Shown here one piece after another: positions 14,748 through 22,225 of a DNA stretch of 28,951 nucleotides (position 1 is the stretch's first letter; every line of letters begins with the position of its first letter). The DNA lies in the IMG/VR virus record IMGVR_UViG_3300036715_001412, positions 1 through 28,951 of that record. One strand, given 5' to 3'. A program made the translations under genes and the position numbers. A model generated the notes under the pieces. It was not told where the DNA came from. It made no database searches and saw only the letters and a list, made by a program, of their open reading frames with translations. Origin of the DNA: a virus.

Positions 14748-15799
14748 TCGTCCTAAAATATTTTGATGTAAATATTAAAACAAAAGGAACAATTGTTACA
14801 CTAACGTTGAAAAATGAATATAAAATCGGAAAGGATGTTCCTGTTAAAAAGTTAAGAGAAAACGGGCAAAAAGTTATAGAAACAGGAATAAAATACTATC
14901 AACACTATCTTGGAACCATCGGCGATTCAGTTTATAATATCCGCAAGAAACTTTATAGTATGTATTCGCTTCTAAACTGGTCGTTGGAACTTCCAATATC
15001 CACTGAAAATAAATTATTGATACAAAATAGATTGGATGAAATGCATATCAACAATTCGGAAAAATTATTAAAACACTATGCATCGGACGTGGGGATGGAA
15101 ACAAAAAAGAAATTGTCCGACAGAAGTAAAAAATGGGCAAACATTATAGGAAATATTAATGCCACTAAATGGAAAAGTGAAGAATATAGAAAAAAAGAAA
15201 TGAGTAGAAGAACCGATACTCAACTTTATGAGAAATCCAAAAAAACTATGTTGCATAAATATAAAAATCCAACATATCGGAATAAAATGTTAGAAAAAGC
15301 AAACAAACCAGAGAGAAAACGGAAAATCAGCGATGCCGCAAAATCAATGTGGAAAAATGCTAAGGAAAATAATATTGAGTTATTTCGTAGAATGGTAAAT
15401 AGTTGCGGTGGCAAAAAGAACTTTGAGATAAATGGCATAAAAATGAATTCTATAGAATTTTTATTGGCACAAACTCTAAATGAACTCAATATAGAATGGA
15501 AGTATGGAGAGCCGATAAACATAGGAACTCAAACTTATATTCCAGATTTTATATTATTAGACAAAAAAATTATCGTGGAATGTAATGGGGATTATTGGCA
15601 TGCTACACCCAGATTATATGAAGCGGAAGATTTATTGAGAGATGGAATTATTGCCGGTGATGTATGGAAAAAAGACAAGAAACGGATTGACGATTTTAAG
15701 TCAGTCGGATACACTTGTTTAGTATTTTGGGAAAATGACATAACAAATAATTTAGACAAAATTAAACAACAAATACAATATGAATACAGAACAAAATAA
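14717..15799 (+). CDS. Vsr-like homing endonuclease in the uvsX break
   Basis: 360 residues. The C-terminal domain (about 245-350) is a Vsr/PD-(D/E)XK-type nuclease: NSIEFLLAQTLNEL, then YIPDFILLDKKIIVECNGDY (274-293) with D277, E288 and D292, WHATP with H295, and TCLVFWENDI. Residues 130-230 are Lys/Arg-rich, probably DNA-binding helices (SMWKNAK, MLEKANKPERKRK). This family was first described in genes broken by split inteins, between the two intein halves, which is where it sits. It should cut intein-free uvsX alleles. It starts 42 nt after the N-half stop and overlaps the C-half ORF by 20 bases. Strongly AT-rich against uvsX. Start uncertain because the ATG is in a hairpin loop without a Shine-Dalgarno sequence. 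Confidence 0.88.
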   Translation: MNTLQQVETSIVLKYFDVNIKTKGTIVTLTLKNEYKIGKDVPVKKLRENGQKVIETGIKYYQHYLGTIGDSVYNIRKKLYSMYSLLNWSLELPISTENKLLIQNRLDEMHINNSEKLLKHYASDVGMETKKKLSDRSKKWANIIGNINATKWKSEEYRKKEMSRRTDTQLYEKSKKTMLHKYKNPTYRNKMLEKANKPERKRKISDAAKSMWKNAKENNIELFRRMVNSCGGKKNFEINGIKMNSIEFLLAQTLNELNIEWKYGEPINIGTQTYIPDFILLDKKIIVECNGDYWHATPRLYEAEDLLRDGIIAGDVWKKDKKRIDDFKSVGYTCLVFWENDITNNLDKIKQQIQYEYRTK

Positions 15800-16145
15800 T
15801 CAATACATAGAAGAGGAAATTACTCTGGCGGAATTATCCGAGAGATTTCTTCTCAATAATGATTTTACAACCCCAAACGTTATTGATATATCCGATAGAG
15901 AATTAGAAGTTCTCACGGAAAATGGATATAAAAGAATTCTATCGTTTCTAGTCAAGCCAGAGGTAAAACAACATTACACAGACGGAAATTTGAGGGGAAC
16001 GTCCGAACATCGTATTGTAGAAAAAGGAATTGAGATTCCACTAAAGAACCATCCCGACTTCACTCTATCAGATAGTTCGATTAAGGTTGTTGATATTGAG
16101 GTTGATGGGGGAACCTATTTAGCCAATGGTCGGAATAATCACAAT
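15780..16145 (+). other. Long C-intein of the split UvsX intein (122 residues)
   Basis: Contains block B, RGTSEHRIV with the TxxH motif, and blocks F/G, KVVDIEVDGGTYLANGRNNH ending in Asn122 (codon 16143-16145). Thr+1 follows at 16146 as the acceptor nucleophile. There is no endonuclease domain, so with the 15-residue N-part the intein totals 137 residues, a mini-intein. The penultimate His and terminal Asn needed for cyclisation are present. Confidence 0.88.
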
Positions 16146-16685
16146 ACGACAAGTGGCGGTAAGGCTCTCGCTTTCCACGCTTCTGTTCGTATCAGGTTGA
16201 AGTCAACCGGACGTATCAAGGCCGGCGACCAGCCAATTGGTATTAAGACCAAGGCTATTGTCGTGAAGAATCGTATGGGACCACCGCTGAGAGGTTGTGA
16301 GTTCAATATCTTCTTCGACCGTGGTATTGACGCTTATGGAAGCTGGCTAGAAGCTCTTCTCAATGAGAAGGTCATTACCAATGCTAAAAAAGTCAAGGAA
16401 GACAAGCCGGTAAAGAAGACAGCTAAGCAGAAGGAAGAGGAAGCGGAGGAAGATAAGAAGGCGAAGTCTCTCCAAGTTCTTCTACCGCTTGGTGAAGGAA
16501 AGGAACCAGAACAGGTAACGTTTGAAAGGAAAGATTTCCCAACGTTGCTTGAACAACGAGCCGATGTAAGAGAATACCTCTACAATCAGCTCTGTGAGAT
16601 TTGTATTATGAAATACAAGTCACCAAACTCCACCCTCGAAGACGACATCAGCGATGATGACGAACAAGACGGTTTGGATGAGTAA
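15780..16685 (+). CDS. uvsX: C-intein fused to UvsX/RecA C-terminal half
   Basis: 301 residues. Residues 1-122 are the C-intein, ending in NGRNNHN. Residues 123-301 are the C-extein: TTSGGKALAFHASVRIRLKS, KTKAIVVKNRMGPPLRGCEF, IFFDRGIDAYGSWLEALL. This aligns step by step with E. coli RecA after its NPE site ([40 protein letters not shown]). A Lys/Glu-rich linker and a basic-acidic tail ending in EDDISDDDEQDGLDE follow. Joined to the 235-residue N-extein it gives a 414-residue recombinase, in the normal range for RecA/UvsX. The sequence changes from A-rich to balanced codons at the intein/extein border (16146). Confidence 0.92.
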   Translation: MNTEQNNQYIEEEITLAELSERFLLNNDFTTPNVIDISDRELEVLTENGYKRILSFLVKPEVKQHYTDGNLRGTSEHRIVEKGIEIPLKNHPDFTLSDSSIKVVDIEVDGGTYLANGRNNHNTTSGGKALAFHASVRIRLKSTGRIKAGDQPIGIKTKAIVVKNRMGPPLRGCEFNIFFDRGIDAYGSWLEALLNEKVITNAKKVKEDKPVKKTAKQKEEEAEEDKKAKSLQVLLPLGEGKEPEQVTFERKDFPTLLEQRADVREYLYNQLCEICIMKYKSPNSTLEDDISDDDEQDGLDE

Positions 16686-16694
16686 GTAAATTGT

Positions 16695-16720
16695 TGGGTA
16701 GAGTGAAATATCTCTACCCA
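16695..16720 (+). promoter_or_regulatory. 9-bp hairpin between uvsX and the FEN nuclease
   Basis: TGGGTAGAG/CTCTACCCA (16695-16703 with 16712-16720, 8-nt loop) sits eight bases before ATG 16729, with GCTTTCAT between. The T tract is too short for a convincing terminator. It may be a leader hairpin like those before late genes, or an attenuating terminator. Confidence 0.45.
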
Positions 16721-16728
16721 GCTTTCAT

Positions 16729-17790
16729 ATGAATAAAGCTCTTTACACTTCGATTTTTTCTCAGATTAAGAAAGAACACGATGAAGCTGGACCAGTGTTG
16801 GCACGAACGAAGAACAGTGATGTTTTAATTGTTGACGGAACTAATAATTTTATCCGCGTATGGTCGGCAGTTCCAACCCTCAATGACAACGGCGAACACT
16901 GTGGAGGAGTCTCTGGATTTCTTACCACCATCGGTTATGCTATCAAACTGCTAAAGCCTACACGCGTTATCGTCGTATTCGATGGTAAAGGTGGTAGTGC
17001 TAGACGAAAGAAGCTATTTCCTGATTATAAGAACAAGCGTTCAATGACAGTTAGAGTGAATCGTGCTTATGAGGAATTGAGCAACCCAGATGATGAAAGA
17101 AAGGCAATGATGAATCAGATGTCGTTGTTGGTTAATGATTTTCTCGGATGTCTTCCAGTATCCGTTATTGCTGTCGATAACATCGAAGCAGATGACGCTA
17201 TCGCTTACCTCACCACCAGCGTATTTAATAAGCCAGAAAATAGAGTTACGATTATGAGCGCCGACAAGGATTTCCTACAACTGGTAAATGAACGTGTTTG
17301 TGTTTGGAGTCCAATTAAAAAGAAAATTTACGGTATTCTCGATGTTATCAACCAATACACTGTCCACCCTACTAACTTTGTTTATTATCGAATGCTCGAA
17401 GGTGATGATTCTGATAATATTCCTGGCATCAAGGGGATTGCATTAAAAACCGCTATCAAAAGATTTCCAATGATTACTGACGCTAAAGAAACAAGCGTAG
17501 AAGAAATATTGGAATATGCAAAAAATAGAATCAACGAATCAAAAGTTTATTCTTCGGTGGTTGATAACTCAGAAGTCGTTGTCCGCAATCATTCACTGAT
17601 GCAGCTGAAATCTCCTGATTTCTCTCCATCCTTACAAATGCAAATTTCTGGCTCAGTTGACAAAGCGAATAGTTTCAACAAGTTTCTATTTATCCAAAAG
17701 TTGACTCAACACGGAATGCACAGTGCGATTCCCAACTATCACATTTGGCTCCAAGAAATTTTTTATCCTCTAGCTTGTTATACAAAATGA
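16729..17790 (+). CDS. T4 RNase H-like 5'-3' exonuclease (FEN family)
   Basis: 353 residues. Acidic metal-binding residues of the FEN/5'-nuclease family appear in order: DVLIVDGTN (D36), RVIVVFDGKG (D85), DNIEADDAIAYL (E153, D155, D156), TIMSADKDFLQL (D179, D181), and MLEGDDSDNIPGIKGIALKT, the Asp plus helix-three-turn-helix. T4 RNase H removes RNA primers and flaps at the lagging strand, working with gp32, which is encoded upstream. Length fits T4 RNase H (305 residues) plus an extended N-terminus. It lacks a Shine-Dalgarno sequence and follows a hairpin. The last 20 residues (IPNYHIWLQEIFYPLACYTK) show no clear family match. Confidence 0.88.
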   Translation: MNKALYTSIFSQIKKEHDEAGPVLARTKNSDVLIVDGTNNFIRVWSAVPTLNDNGEHCGGVSGFLTTIGYAIKLLKPTRVIVVFDGKGGSARRKKLFPDYKNKRSMTVRVNRAYEELSNPDDERKAMMNQMSLLVNDFLGCLPVSVIAVDNIEADDAIAYLTTSVFNKPENRVTIMSADKDFLQLVNERVCVWSPIKKKIYGILDVINQYTVHPTNFVYYRMLEGDDSDNIPGIKGIALKTAIKRFPMITDAKETSVEEILEYAKNRINESKVYSSVVDNSEVVVRNHSLMQLKSPDFSPSLQMQISGSVDKANSFNKFLFIQKLTQHGMHSAIPNYHIWLQEIFYPLACYTK

Positions 17791-17807
17791 AAAGCACTTA
17801 TTATCGA

Positions 17808-17835
17808 TTGACCAAATAACCAAATAACGTATTAT
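17808..17835 (+). promoter_or_regulatory. Promoter and CAAATAAC repeat upstream of the helicase
   Basis: TTGACC (17808-17813), 16-nt spacer, TATTAT (17830-17835), ATG 12 bases later at 17848. The spacer consists of two direct repeats, CCAAATAACCAAATAAC, nearly the same as a stretch before gp32 (13001-13015). No Shine-Dalgarno sequence is present. Confidence 0.5.
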
Positions 17836-17847
17836 ACAACAACACAT

Positions 17848-19263
17848 ATGGCACCAATAATCATTGACAATTTACAGAAATTTGGATTGGAATTTCAATC
17901 TAAAATCATCGCTGGTATTCTTTCAGAACAGACATTCTTGGAGAGAGTTCTTGACATCGCAGACCCAGAGGCTTTTGAAAATGAAGCTCATCGTTGGATT
18001 CTCAAAGAAACATTCTCTTATTATTACGAATACAAGACAGTCCCAACACTGCAGGTTTTCAGAGTTCGTATCGACACCATCGCAAATACGATGTTGAAGC
18101 AAATGGTAGTTGATACGCTCAAAGTAGTTTATATGAAGTTGACTGACAGCGACCTTGATTTTGTTCGTGAACAATTTCTTGAGTTCTGTAAAAATCAGAA
18201 GCTAAAGAGCGCTATTCTTGAATCCGTTGACCACTTGAAGAGTGGAGAGTATGAGAAGGTAAAACATCTCGTAGACGAAGCCATGAAGGCTGGTATGGAA
18301 CGTAACCTCGGTCACAACTACCATATTGAAATCGAAAAGCGTATGAGCGCGATGTCACGTAAAACTGTTCCTACAGGTTGGGAAGTTGTTGACTCATTGG
18401 TTGACGGTGGACTTGGGCCAGGAGAGCTTGGAGTCATTGTGGCTCCCGCTGGTATTGGTAAGTCGTGGCTATTAGCTCGTATTGGAGCTGAAGCAATGAA
18501 ACGTGGAAAGCACGTTCTCCATTACACAATGGAACTCAATGAAAATTATGTTGGTCTTCGATATGATTGTTGTTTTACAGGAATTCAATTCCAAGACATT
18601 AAAAATAACATTGAGGCCGTTAAGGAAAAAATCAAAACCATTCCCGGAAAATTATTCGTTAAATATTTTCCAATCAAGACGGTTAGTGCTCAGTCCTTAA
18701 AATTTCACTTTGAAAGAGTGATGATGTTGGAAAACATTAAGGCCAGCGACTGTGTTATTGTAGTCGATTACGCTGACATTCTTCGTCCGATTGAAAAAGA
18801 AAAGAATTCAAATAGCTACTCCGAAATGGGTGGAATCTATGAAGAGCTTCGCATGATTGCTGGTGAATTGTGTGTTCCTCTATGGACAGCTTCTCAAACA
18901 AATCGTGGTGGAGCTGGTGAGGATGTTGTTCAGGCTCACAACGTTGCTGACTCATATCGTAAGATTATGACCGCCGACTTTGTTATGAGCGTTTCTCGTA
19001 AGATGAATGACAAACAAAATAACACCGCCAGAATGCACATTATCAAAAATCGTTTTGGTCCTGACGGTATTACACTTTATTCCAAGATGGATGCTGGTAA
19101 CGGCGACATCCAGATTTACGATGAAAAATCTCGTGAATCTATGGCAATTAAGTCTCTCATGGAATCCGACGCCGAAGACAGTGAGAATGATGTAAAAAAA
19201 CAATTGAGCTCCAAGTGGCGTTCAAGTCGTCAAGACACAGTTGGTTCAAATTCAAATTTGTAA
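17848..19263 (+). CDS. DnaB/gp41-type replicative helicase
   Basis: 471 residues. An N-terminal helical domain (1-160) precedes the RecA-like ATPase: 'TGWEVVDSLVDGGLGPGELG' and Walker A APAGIGKS (199-206), HYTMELN (225-231), Walker B CVIVVDYADIL (302-312), the WTASQTNR sensor (346-353), and the arginine-rich tail region ARMHIIKNRFGPDGITLY. This matches T4 gp41, the hexameric fork helicase. The gp41 gene is a frequent home of split inteins in environmental phages, but here the Walker A loop and the rest of the gene are unbroken. The C-terminus is a Ser/Asp-rich tail. It has its own promoter and lies between the FEN nuclease and NrdJ. Confidence 0.92.
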   Translation: MAPIIIDNLQKFGLEFQSKIIAGILSEQTFLERVLDIADPEAFENEAHRWILKETFSYYYEYKTVPTLQVFRVRIDTIANTMLKQMVVDTLKVVYMKLTDSDLDFVREQFLEFCKNQKLKSAILESVDHLKSGEYEKVKHLVDEAMKAGMERNLGHNYHIEIEKRMSAMSRKTVPTGWEVVDSLVDGGLGPGELGVIVAPAGIGKSWLLARIGAEAMKRGKHVLHYTMELNENYVGLRYDCCFTGIQFQDIKNNIEAVKEKIKTIPGKLFVKYFPIKTVSAQSLKFHFERVMMLENIKASDCVIVVDYADILRPIEKEKNSNSYSEMGGIYEELRMIAGELCVPLWTASQTNRGGAGEDVVQAHNVADSYRKIMTADFVMSVSRKMNDKQNNTARMHIIKNRFGPDGITLYSKMDAGNGDIQIYDEKSRESMAIKSLMESDAEDSENDVKKQLSSKWRSSRQDTVGSNSNL

Positions 19264-19290
19264 ACCGTTTTGGAAATATTCAACTACTTA

Positions 19291-19318
19291 TTGACCTAGC
19301 AATACAAACCTTTAACAA
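19291..19318 (+). promoter_or_regulatory. Weak promoter upstream of nrdJ
   Basis: TTGACC (19291-19296), 16-nt spacer, TAACAA (19313-19318), ATG 12 bases later. The hexamers match those before the helicase (-35) and gp32 (-10), and the distance from -35 to ATG (40 nt) is the same as in both. The -10 is poor for sigma70, so a phage-modified polymerase may be involved. Confidence 0.35.
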
Positions 19319-19330
19319 GAAAATCGTTAT

Positions 19331-21106
19331 ATGTCAGAAAAAATTATATCAGAAGCCTTTATTGAAAAATATAAGAACAAAACGCCCAAATGGGGATTCA
19401 ACGGTTTGGGCTATATTGTTTATAAAAGAACCTATGCTCGACCAAAAGAAGATGGAACCACCGAAGAGTGGCATGAAACAGTTGGTCGTTGTGTAAATGG
19501 AGCACAGGCAATTGGGGCTAATTATACAAAGGAAGAAGCTGAGCGTCTTTATGACCTCGTATTCAATCTCAAGTGTAACTTCGCCGGACGCATGCTTTGG
19601 CAGTTGGGTGCTCCTACCGTGGCTCGTTACGGTGGTGCTTCACTCCTAAATTGCTGGTTTGTTTCCATGAATGACATTGAAGATTTCTGCTTTGTATTTG
19701 AAAATCTAATGTTAGGTGGTGGAGTAGGATTCTCAGTAAAGCGAGAAGATGTTCACGAACTACCAAAAATTATTCCAGGTGTAACAGTTAGTCACCAAAT
19801 GAGTAAGGACGCAGATTTTATTGTTCCCGACTCTCGTGAAGGTTGGGTAAGTCTCATTCGTAATCTCGTTCAATCTTTCTTTGTTACGGGAAAATCATTT
19901 ACTTATAGCACAATTCTTGTTCGTGGTTCCGGTGAAAAGATTTCAGGTTTCGGTGGAACAGCCTCCGGACCAAAAATTCTCGTAGAGGGAATGGACCAAA
20001 TTGTGAAAGTTCTGCAAGCTCGTGGTGGAAAGAAGTTACGTTCATTGGATGTCCTCGACATTAACAACATCATCGGTTCTATCGTAGTAGCAGGAAACGT
20101 CCGTCGCTCAGCTCAAATTGCTATCGGTGACCCAGATGACCATCTCTACATCCGCGCTAAGAATTGGAGTGAAGGTAATATCCCAAATTGGAGAAACAAG
20201 TCGAACAACTCAATTTACGCAGATTCATACTCTCATATTTCGAGAGACGTTTGGGAATCTGGTTTTGAACTCGACCCAACTACAGGTTATGCAAAGGGAG
20301 AGCCATATGGTTTCATCAATCTTCCGCTTTCTCAAAAGTATGGTCGATTGATTGACGGACCAATGAAGGAAAGCAAGCTGTATCCAACTGATAAGGATAA
20401 CTGTGAAGGTTACAACCCGTGTGCAGAAATTTCTTTGGGTGACGGCGAAGCTTGTAATCTATGCGAACTTTATTTAAACAACATTGATTCACAAGAAGAA
20501 CTCAATGAATGTGCAAGACTTCTTTACAAGACTCAGAAATGTATTTGGACTCTGCCGTTCCATTATAAGAAGACAAAAGACATCGTTAAGAAAAATATGA
20601 GAATTGGTCTCGGTGTGACTGGCGTATGTCAATCGATTGATAAGCTCGAATGGCTCGATAAGTGCTACAGAGAACTACGAAAGTTTGACAAGGAGTGGAG
20701 CAAGCAGCGCGGCTGGCCAGAAAGCATCAAATTAACTACGGTAAAGCCCAGTGGATGTGTTGTTCCACAGACAAAAATAAAAACCGATTCAGGAACAAAA
20801 TCGTTCATCGAAATATTTTCTGAGAATGGAATAGATTTGTCGGAGAAAATAAACGAACGACGGGAATGGTATGATGTAAAATCTCCAATAAACGTTATTG
20901 ACAGAAATGGAAATTATAAAAAAGTTACTAAACTATTTATAAACGGATTTGAGGAAACTATAAAATTGACATTTGATGATGGATTTGAAGTAGAATGCAC
21001 TCCAAACCATAAGTTTTTAATGTCCAACGGTGAGTGGAAATCTGCCAGAGACATATCAGAATCGGATGAATTCGATGAAAGATACTATAAAACCAACAAA
21101 AAATGA
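19331..21106 (+). CDS. nrdJ: Class II ribonucleotide reductase, N-terminal part fused to N-intein
   Basis: 591 residues: N-extein 1-475, N-intein 476-591. Adenosylcobalamin-dependent, monomeric NrdJ type: SLLNCWFV with redox Cys108, GGGVGFSV, 'VVAGNVRRSAQIAIGD', and the finger-loop NPCAEISL (N362, C364, E366) that carries the thiyl radical. It reduces ribonucleotides to deoxyribonucleotides for phage DNA synthesis and needs cobalamin, so the host must make or take up B12. The N-extein ends at TTVKPSG and the native continuation TLSLLGG is on the fragment at 22124. The second redox pair is also on that fragment, so this half should be inactive alone. Confidence 0.92.
   Translation: MSEKIISEAFIEKYKNKTPKWGFNGLGYIVYKRTYARPKEDGTTEEWHETVGRCVNGAQAIGANYTKEEAERLYDLVFNLKCNFAGRMLWQLGAPTVARYGGASLLNCWFVSMNDIEDFCFVFENLMLGGGVGFSVKREDVHELPKIIPGVTVSHQMSKDADFIVPDSREGWVSLIRNLVQSFFVTGKSFTYSTILVRGSGEKISGFGGTASGPKILVEGMDQIVKVLQARGGKKLRSLDVLDINNIIGSIVVAGNVRRSAQIAIGDPDDHLYIRAKNWSEGNIPNWRNKSNNSIYADSYSHISRDVWESGFELDPTTGYAKGEPYGFINLPLSQKYGRLIDGPMKESKLYPTDKDNCEGYNPCAEISLGDGEACNLCELYLNNIDSQEELNECARLLYKTQKCIWTLPFHYKKTKDIVKKNMRIGLGVTGVCQSIDKLEWLDKCYRELRKFDKEWSKQRGWPESIKLTTVKPSGCVVPQTKIKTDSGTKSFIEIFSENGIDLSEKINERREWYDVKSPINVIDRNGNYKKVTKLFINGFEETIKLTFDDGFEVECTPNHKFLMSNGEWKSARDISESDEFDERYYKTNKK
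20756..21103 (+). other. N-intein of the split NrdJ intein (116 residues)
   Basis: Begins with Cys1 (codon 20756-20758) in CVVPQTKIKTDSGTKSF and contains block B, EVECTPNHKFLMSNGEW with TxxH. It stops after ESDEFDERYYKTNKK, the normal break point of split inteins between blocks B and F. It is inserted exactly between Gly and Thr of the conserved KPSG/TLSLL loop near the NrdJ active site. Confidence 0.92.
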
Positions 21107-21123
21107 TAGTTTAACTGTAGTTC

Positions 21124-22149
21124 ATGCTTTTTATTGATATGGCAAGCGTAAAACAATCTTGGATAAATAAATTTGGAATAGAAGAGGGGTCCAAAAAATG
21201 GGAGGAGAGAAAACTTTTATCTGCCTGCACGTTATCATCATTTATAAAAAAATACGGAGATATTCCCGGAAAAGAAAGATACAATGAATGGAAAAATAAC
21301 TTATCCACATCAAGAACTCTGCCCGCCTACATTAAAAAGTATGGTGAGATAGAGGGAACCAAAAAATATAAAGAAAAAAACTCACATTTATCCATTTCCA
21401 CCCGCGCCCTAAAACTTTCGGGAAAAACAGACGATGATATAAAACTTATACAAAAAAAACACAGAGAGAGTTCCACTATAACGCTCGGAACACTTACGGA
21501 GAAATACGGAGATACTCTTGGTTCCAAAAAATGGAACGATAGAATATTTAATGCAAAAATATCGTCAAAAAGAAGTTTAGATTGCTGGATAAAAGAAATG
21601 GGCGGAGACATCGAAAAAGCAAAAATAGAACTATCAAACTATCAGAAAAGAGACAAAAAGTTTTATGTTGAAAAATACGGAGATATATCGGGAACAGAAA
21701 AATATGAATCTATTAAAAGAAAAAGATTTTTGGGTGGATTTATAGAACCATGTAGTAAATTTCAAAAAGAAATAGAAGATTTTATAACAGAGGTTGGTGT
21801 ATCGTGTATAGGGCACACATCACCAAAAATATTTTTCTTAGAAAGTGATGAGAGAAAAATTCACGGGCAGTCCATGTATATTCCCGATATAGTATTAAAA
21901 GATGTAAAGCTCATCGTTGAGTGTTTTGGTGACTACTGGCACTGCAACCCAATAAAATATAAACCGGAATTTTTTCATGAGGTGATAAAAAAGACAGCGA
22001 AAGAAATCCAAGAAAAAGATAACCGAAAATTGGAATACTATAAATCAAAAGGGTTTGACACCCTCATAATTTGGGAATACGATTGGAACACTAATAAAGA
22101 TTTTTACAAACAAAGGATGATAGATGAAATTAATAAAAAAAGAAGTTAA
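21124..22149 (+). CDS. Vsr-like homing endonuclease in the nrdJ break
   Basis: 341 residues from ATG 21124; ATG 21139 (MASVKQSW) is an equally good start. The C-terminal nuclease domain (about 205-335) has MYIPDIVLKDVKLIVECFGD (D255, E266, D270), YWHCNP with H273, and DTLIIWEYDW, the same catalytic pattern as the enzyme in the uvsX break. The N-terminal part has five copies of a K-(F/Y)-G-x-x-x-G-x-(K/E)-(K/R)-(W/Y) unit at residues 15, 42, 71, 126 and 183, probably DNA-recognition modules. It starts 17 nt after the N-half stop and overlaps the C-half by 26 bases. It should target intein-free nrdJ. Strongly AT-rich. Confidence 0.88.
   Translation: MLFIDMASVKQSWINKFGIEEGSKKWEERKLLSACTLSSFIKKYGDIPGKERYNEWKNNLSTSRTLPAYIKKYGEIEGTKKYKEKNSHLSISTRALKLSGKTDDDIKLIQKKHRESSTITLGTLTEKYGDTLGSKKWNDRIFNAKISSKRSLDCWIKEMGGDIEKAKIELSNYQKRDKKFYVEKYGDISGTEKYESIKRKRFLGGFIEPCSKFQKEIEDFITEVGVSCIGHTSPKIFFLESDERKIHGQSMYIPDIVLKDVKLIVECFGDYWHCNPIKYKPEFFHEVIKKTAKEIQEKDNRKLEYYKSKGFDTLIIWEYDWNTNKDFYKQRMIDEINKKRS
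22112..22117 (+). promoter_or_regulatory. Shine-Dalgarno sequence inside the endonuclease gene for the NrdJ C-half
   Basis: AAAGGA lies six bases before ATG 22124 and inside the coding region of the upstream endonuclease. Few genes in this window have such a site. It fixes the C-intein start and suggests translational coupling or independent initiation on the same mRNA. Confidence 0.6.
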
Positions 22150-22225
22150 GCAAAATTTTACGGTGGATTGCGAAGTCGAAGACACGCATTGCTATCAACT
22201 TGATAATGGAATTATAAGCCACAAC
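22124..22225 (+). other. C-intein of the split NrdJ intein (34 residues)
   Basis: Blocks F and G are seen as FTVDCEVEDTHCYQLDNGII and the end SHN, with penultimate His and terminal Asn (codon 22223-22225). Thr+1 follows at 22226. The length is normal for a canonical C-intein. With the 116-residue N-part the total is 150 residues, without any endonuclease domain. Confidence 0.92.

Noticed and set aside
14676-16145. uvsX broken by a group I intron, or simply a pseudogene
   Set aside because: The N- and C-ORFs end and begin with intein blocks (Cys1, TxxH, HN/T), and the extein parts join without gap into a full RecA sequence; protein splicing explains this best.
17848-19263. Split intein in the gp41-like helicase
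   Set aside because: Checked because gp41 is a common site, but Walker A, Walker B and the sensor are all in one unbroken frame.
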